From positions 3,665,501 through 3,729,500 of the forward strand of contig NC_060059.1 of the NCBI RefSeq assembly GCF_020283565.1: 64,000 nucleotides of DNA, in the 5' to 3' direction. Below the pieces are notes generated by a model. The model searched no databases and had not been told where the DNA came from. It saw only the letters and a program-made list of their open reading frames with translations. Positions 62,760 to 64,000 of this stretch are shown here, piece after piece; position 1 is the stretch's first letter, and each line of letters begins with the position of its first letter. The position numbers and the translations under genes are program-made. The stretch comes from Trifolium pratense (lineage: Eukaryota > Streptophyta > Magnoliopsida > Fabales > Fabaceae).

Positions 62760-63175
62760 AGAAGAAGAAAGAATTGGCTGCCATGTCAGTAGCTTCACCT
62801 TTGATCTTATTCTCTCTAATCCCATCTTTTGAATGTGACTTTTGATGCTTCCCTTGGCGACCCAAAGAACCATCACTACCATCTGAAGAAGATAAACCTT
62901 CCTCTGATGTATATTCCTTTTTACCACTCCTTGACTTCGTCTTCCGTTTTGACCTTTCACCAGAATAATCTGACGAACCACCACCCTTTTACTTCTTCCC
63001 TTACCTTCTCTGTTTCTTATCATCCCGGTCACTTTCAGTTGTATAAGACGAAGAACTTTCATCGGACGAATATCATTTTTTCTTTCTAGAGCCTTTTTTT
63101 TATCTTACCAAGCTCATCCTCATCAGAAGAGATATTCCTATAGCTCTTCCCTTTCTTTTTATTCCTAGAGCTTTT
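62760..63175 (-). pseudogene. Ser/Lys/Arg-rich protein fragment with stops
   Basis: The minus strand, in one frame, reads SSDYSGERSKRKTKSRSGKK, then EEGLSSSDGSDGSLGRQG and HQKSHSKDGIREN. The upstream half (YSSDESSSSYTTESDRDDKK) is in the same style but interrupted by stop codons. The composition is that of nuclear SR/KS-rich RNA-processing proteins, but I cannot name the family. A longer open frame at 62736-63062 is in a shadow frame. Confidence 0.45.
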
Positions 63176-63667
63176 TTTTTTAATTTGTTAATTTTGTAGG
63201 GAGATTAATTTTAAAGAATTAATTCAGAAATTTATTAAAGTCTAATGGGAACTTTTATGATCTAAGAGTGAAACTAAATCTCCCACCGTAAGAGACCCAC
63301 TCGACTAAACCCACCTTAGACCGAGCACTTTAATTAGTTGTTTTGTCCTTTAGAATGCATTATAATTTTTTTTTCCACAAAACACTTTCTGATATTTATT
63401 TTTCCAGTAAAAATGAAAACAAAAAACCAAGTAAACAAACTACTATTTTCCAACGCATTCAATTATGATATATGCATATATGAATTATTTTCAATACTAA
63501 TAGATGTATTTAATTATTTCTTTAATCTAAATATTTGTCTAATATTGAAATTGAAACTACAGACAATTGTTGCAAGTTTTTTCTGATCTAGTCAAACTAT
63601 TCGCAAGCAAACAAGGAAAAAGGTGGAAACACAAAGACCGCAAATAACACGGTGTACAATATGCAAA
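63176..63667. other. Intergenic, 3' flank of the F-box gene
   Basis: AT-rich; nothing recognised. Confidence 0.4.
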
Positions 63668-64000
63668 TTATTCAACTAGAGAATAATCTACCTCATATTT
63701 TAGATGTCTAAAATACCAATCACGCGGGAAGTAACCTGCTATTCCTGTTCCAACAAGATGAGCTGGAAGTGTAAAGTATTTTTGCAACTTTTTATCACCC
63801 CCTGAAAACACTTCCGGTAAATACAAACTATACTTTGTAGAATAAGAACCGACGGCATACATAGAGTTGCTCTCATATCCCCACATGTTCGCCTTGCTCA
63901 ATGCATAACAGTGTTTTTCATCAGCATAAAATAGTGCAATGTCGCCCAAAGTTTCCATTTTGACATAATTCATGGTTGAGAAGTCTACCTTGTACACATT
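63668..64000 (-). CDS. F-box/DUF295 (KIB-type propeller) protein, 3' part
   Basis: The frame is open from the window edge to a stop at 63668-63670. It reads NVYKVDFSTMNYVKMETLGD, IALFYADEKHCYALS, then a C-terminal SGGDKKLQKYFTLPAHL and FPRDWYFRHLKYEV. The VYKxDF...MxxLGDxALF pattern is the hallmark of the DUF295 beta-propeller region that follows an F-box in a large plant family. Such proteins are usually the substrate-binding part of SCF ubiquitin ligases. The F-box itself would lie beyond the edge. No damage is seen in this part, but the family is full of pseudogenes. Confidence 0.75.
   Translation of the reverse strand, partial: NVYKVDFSTMNYVKMETLGDIALFYADEKHCYALSKANMWGYESNSMYAVGSYSTKYSLYLPEVFSGGDKKLQKYFTLPAHLVGTGIAGYFPRDWYFRHLKYEVDYSLVE

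Noticed and set aside
62736..63062. 108-codon minus-strand open frame
   Set aside because: It is a shifted reading of the SR-rich fragment; the biologically sensible composition is in another, stop-broken frame.

Overview
The window is nuclear DNA of a flowering plant, most likely a papilionoid legume of the Medicago/Trifolium type. The evidence is spliced genes with GT-AG introns, AT-rich intergenic DNA, plant-only families (UGT84 glucosyltransferase, methylthioribose kinase, TGA bZIP, F-box/DUF295), and many short transposons of kinds common in legumes. No bacterial operon, CRISPR array, rRNA or functional tRNA gene is visible.

Layout. 0-3 kb: repeats, a small unrecognised gene built of four symmetric mini-exons, a T-rich block and a Helitron-type 3' end. 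3.3-8.1 kb: one complete CACTA transposon with a 3-bp target duplication and a decayed transposase gene. 8.2-13.1 kb: a broken copy of one macro-domain exon carrying a SINE, then an intact eight-exon macro-domain gene whose ligand-binding motifs have been replaced. 13-29 kb: gene-poor DNA with stray exons of RRP43, a TGA factor and an unknown gene, a second Helitron end, a 2.3-kb field of diverged repeats, LINE and SINE relics and a 0.9-kb Tourist-like element. 29-31 kb: a UGT84-type glucosyltransferase with a pseudogene fragment beside it. 32.5-52.3 kb: the conserved core, all on the minus strand: acid-lipase-like triacylglycerol lipase (9 exons), KLHDC4-type kelch protein (20 exons) and Elongator subunit ELP3 (9 exons). 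54.9-58.4 kb: methylthioribose kinase (6 exons, plus strand). 58.9-64 kb: fragments of a basic secretory protease, MED21 and an SR-rich protein, several foldback elements, and the 3' part of an F-box/DUF295 gene running off the right edge.

Exon models were rebuilt by hand from the splice sites. For the macro protein, lipase, kelch protein, ELP3 and methylthioribose kinase every junction keeps frame and the totals (416, 409, 662, 563 and 418 aa) are whole numbers of codons. The genes do not form one pathway: methylthioribose kinase serves methionine salvage, ELP3 tRNA-wobble/acetylation chemistry, the lipase ester hydrolysis and the UGT glucosyl transfer.

The most unusual signal is a recurring microstructure: perfect direct repeats of 15-24 bp flanking only 12-16 bp that is essentially a poly(A) or poly(T) run. 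It occurs six times perfectly, plus once with a 31-bp insert and one mismatch. These look like insertions of almost nothing but a retrotransposon tail.
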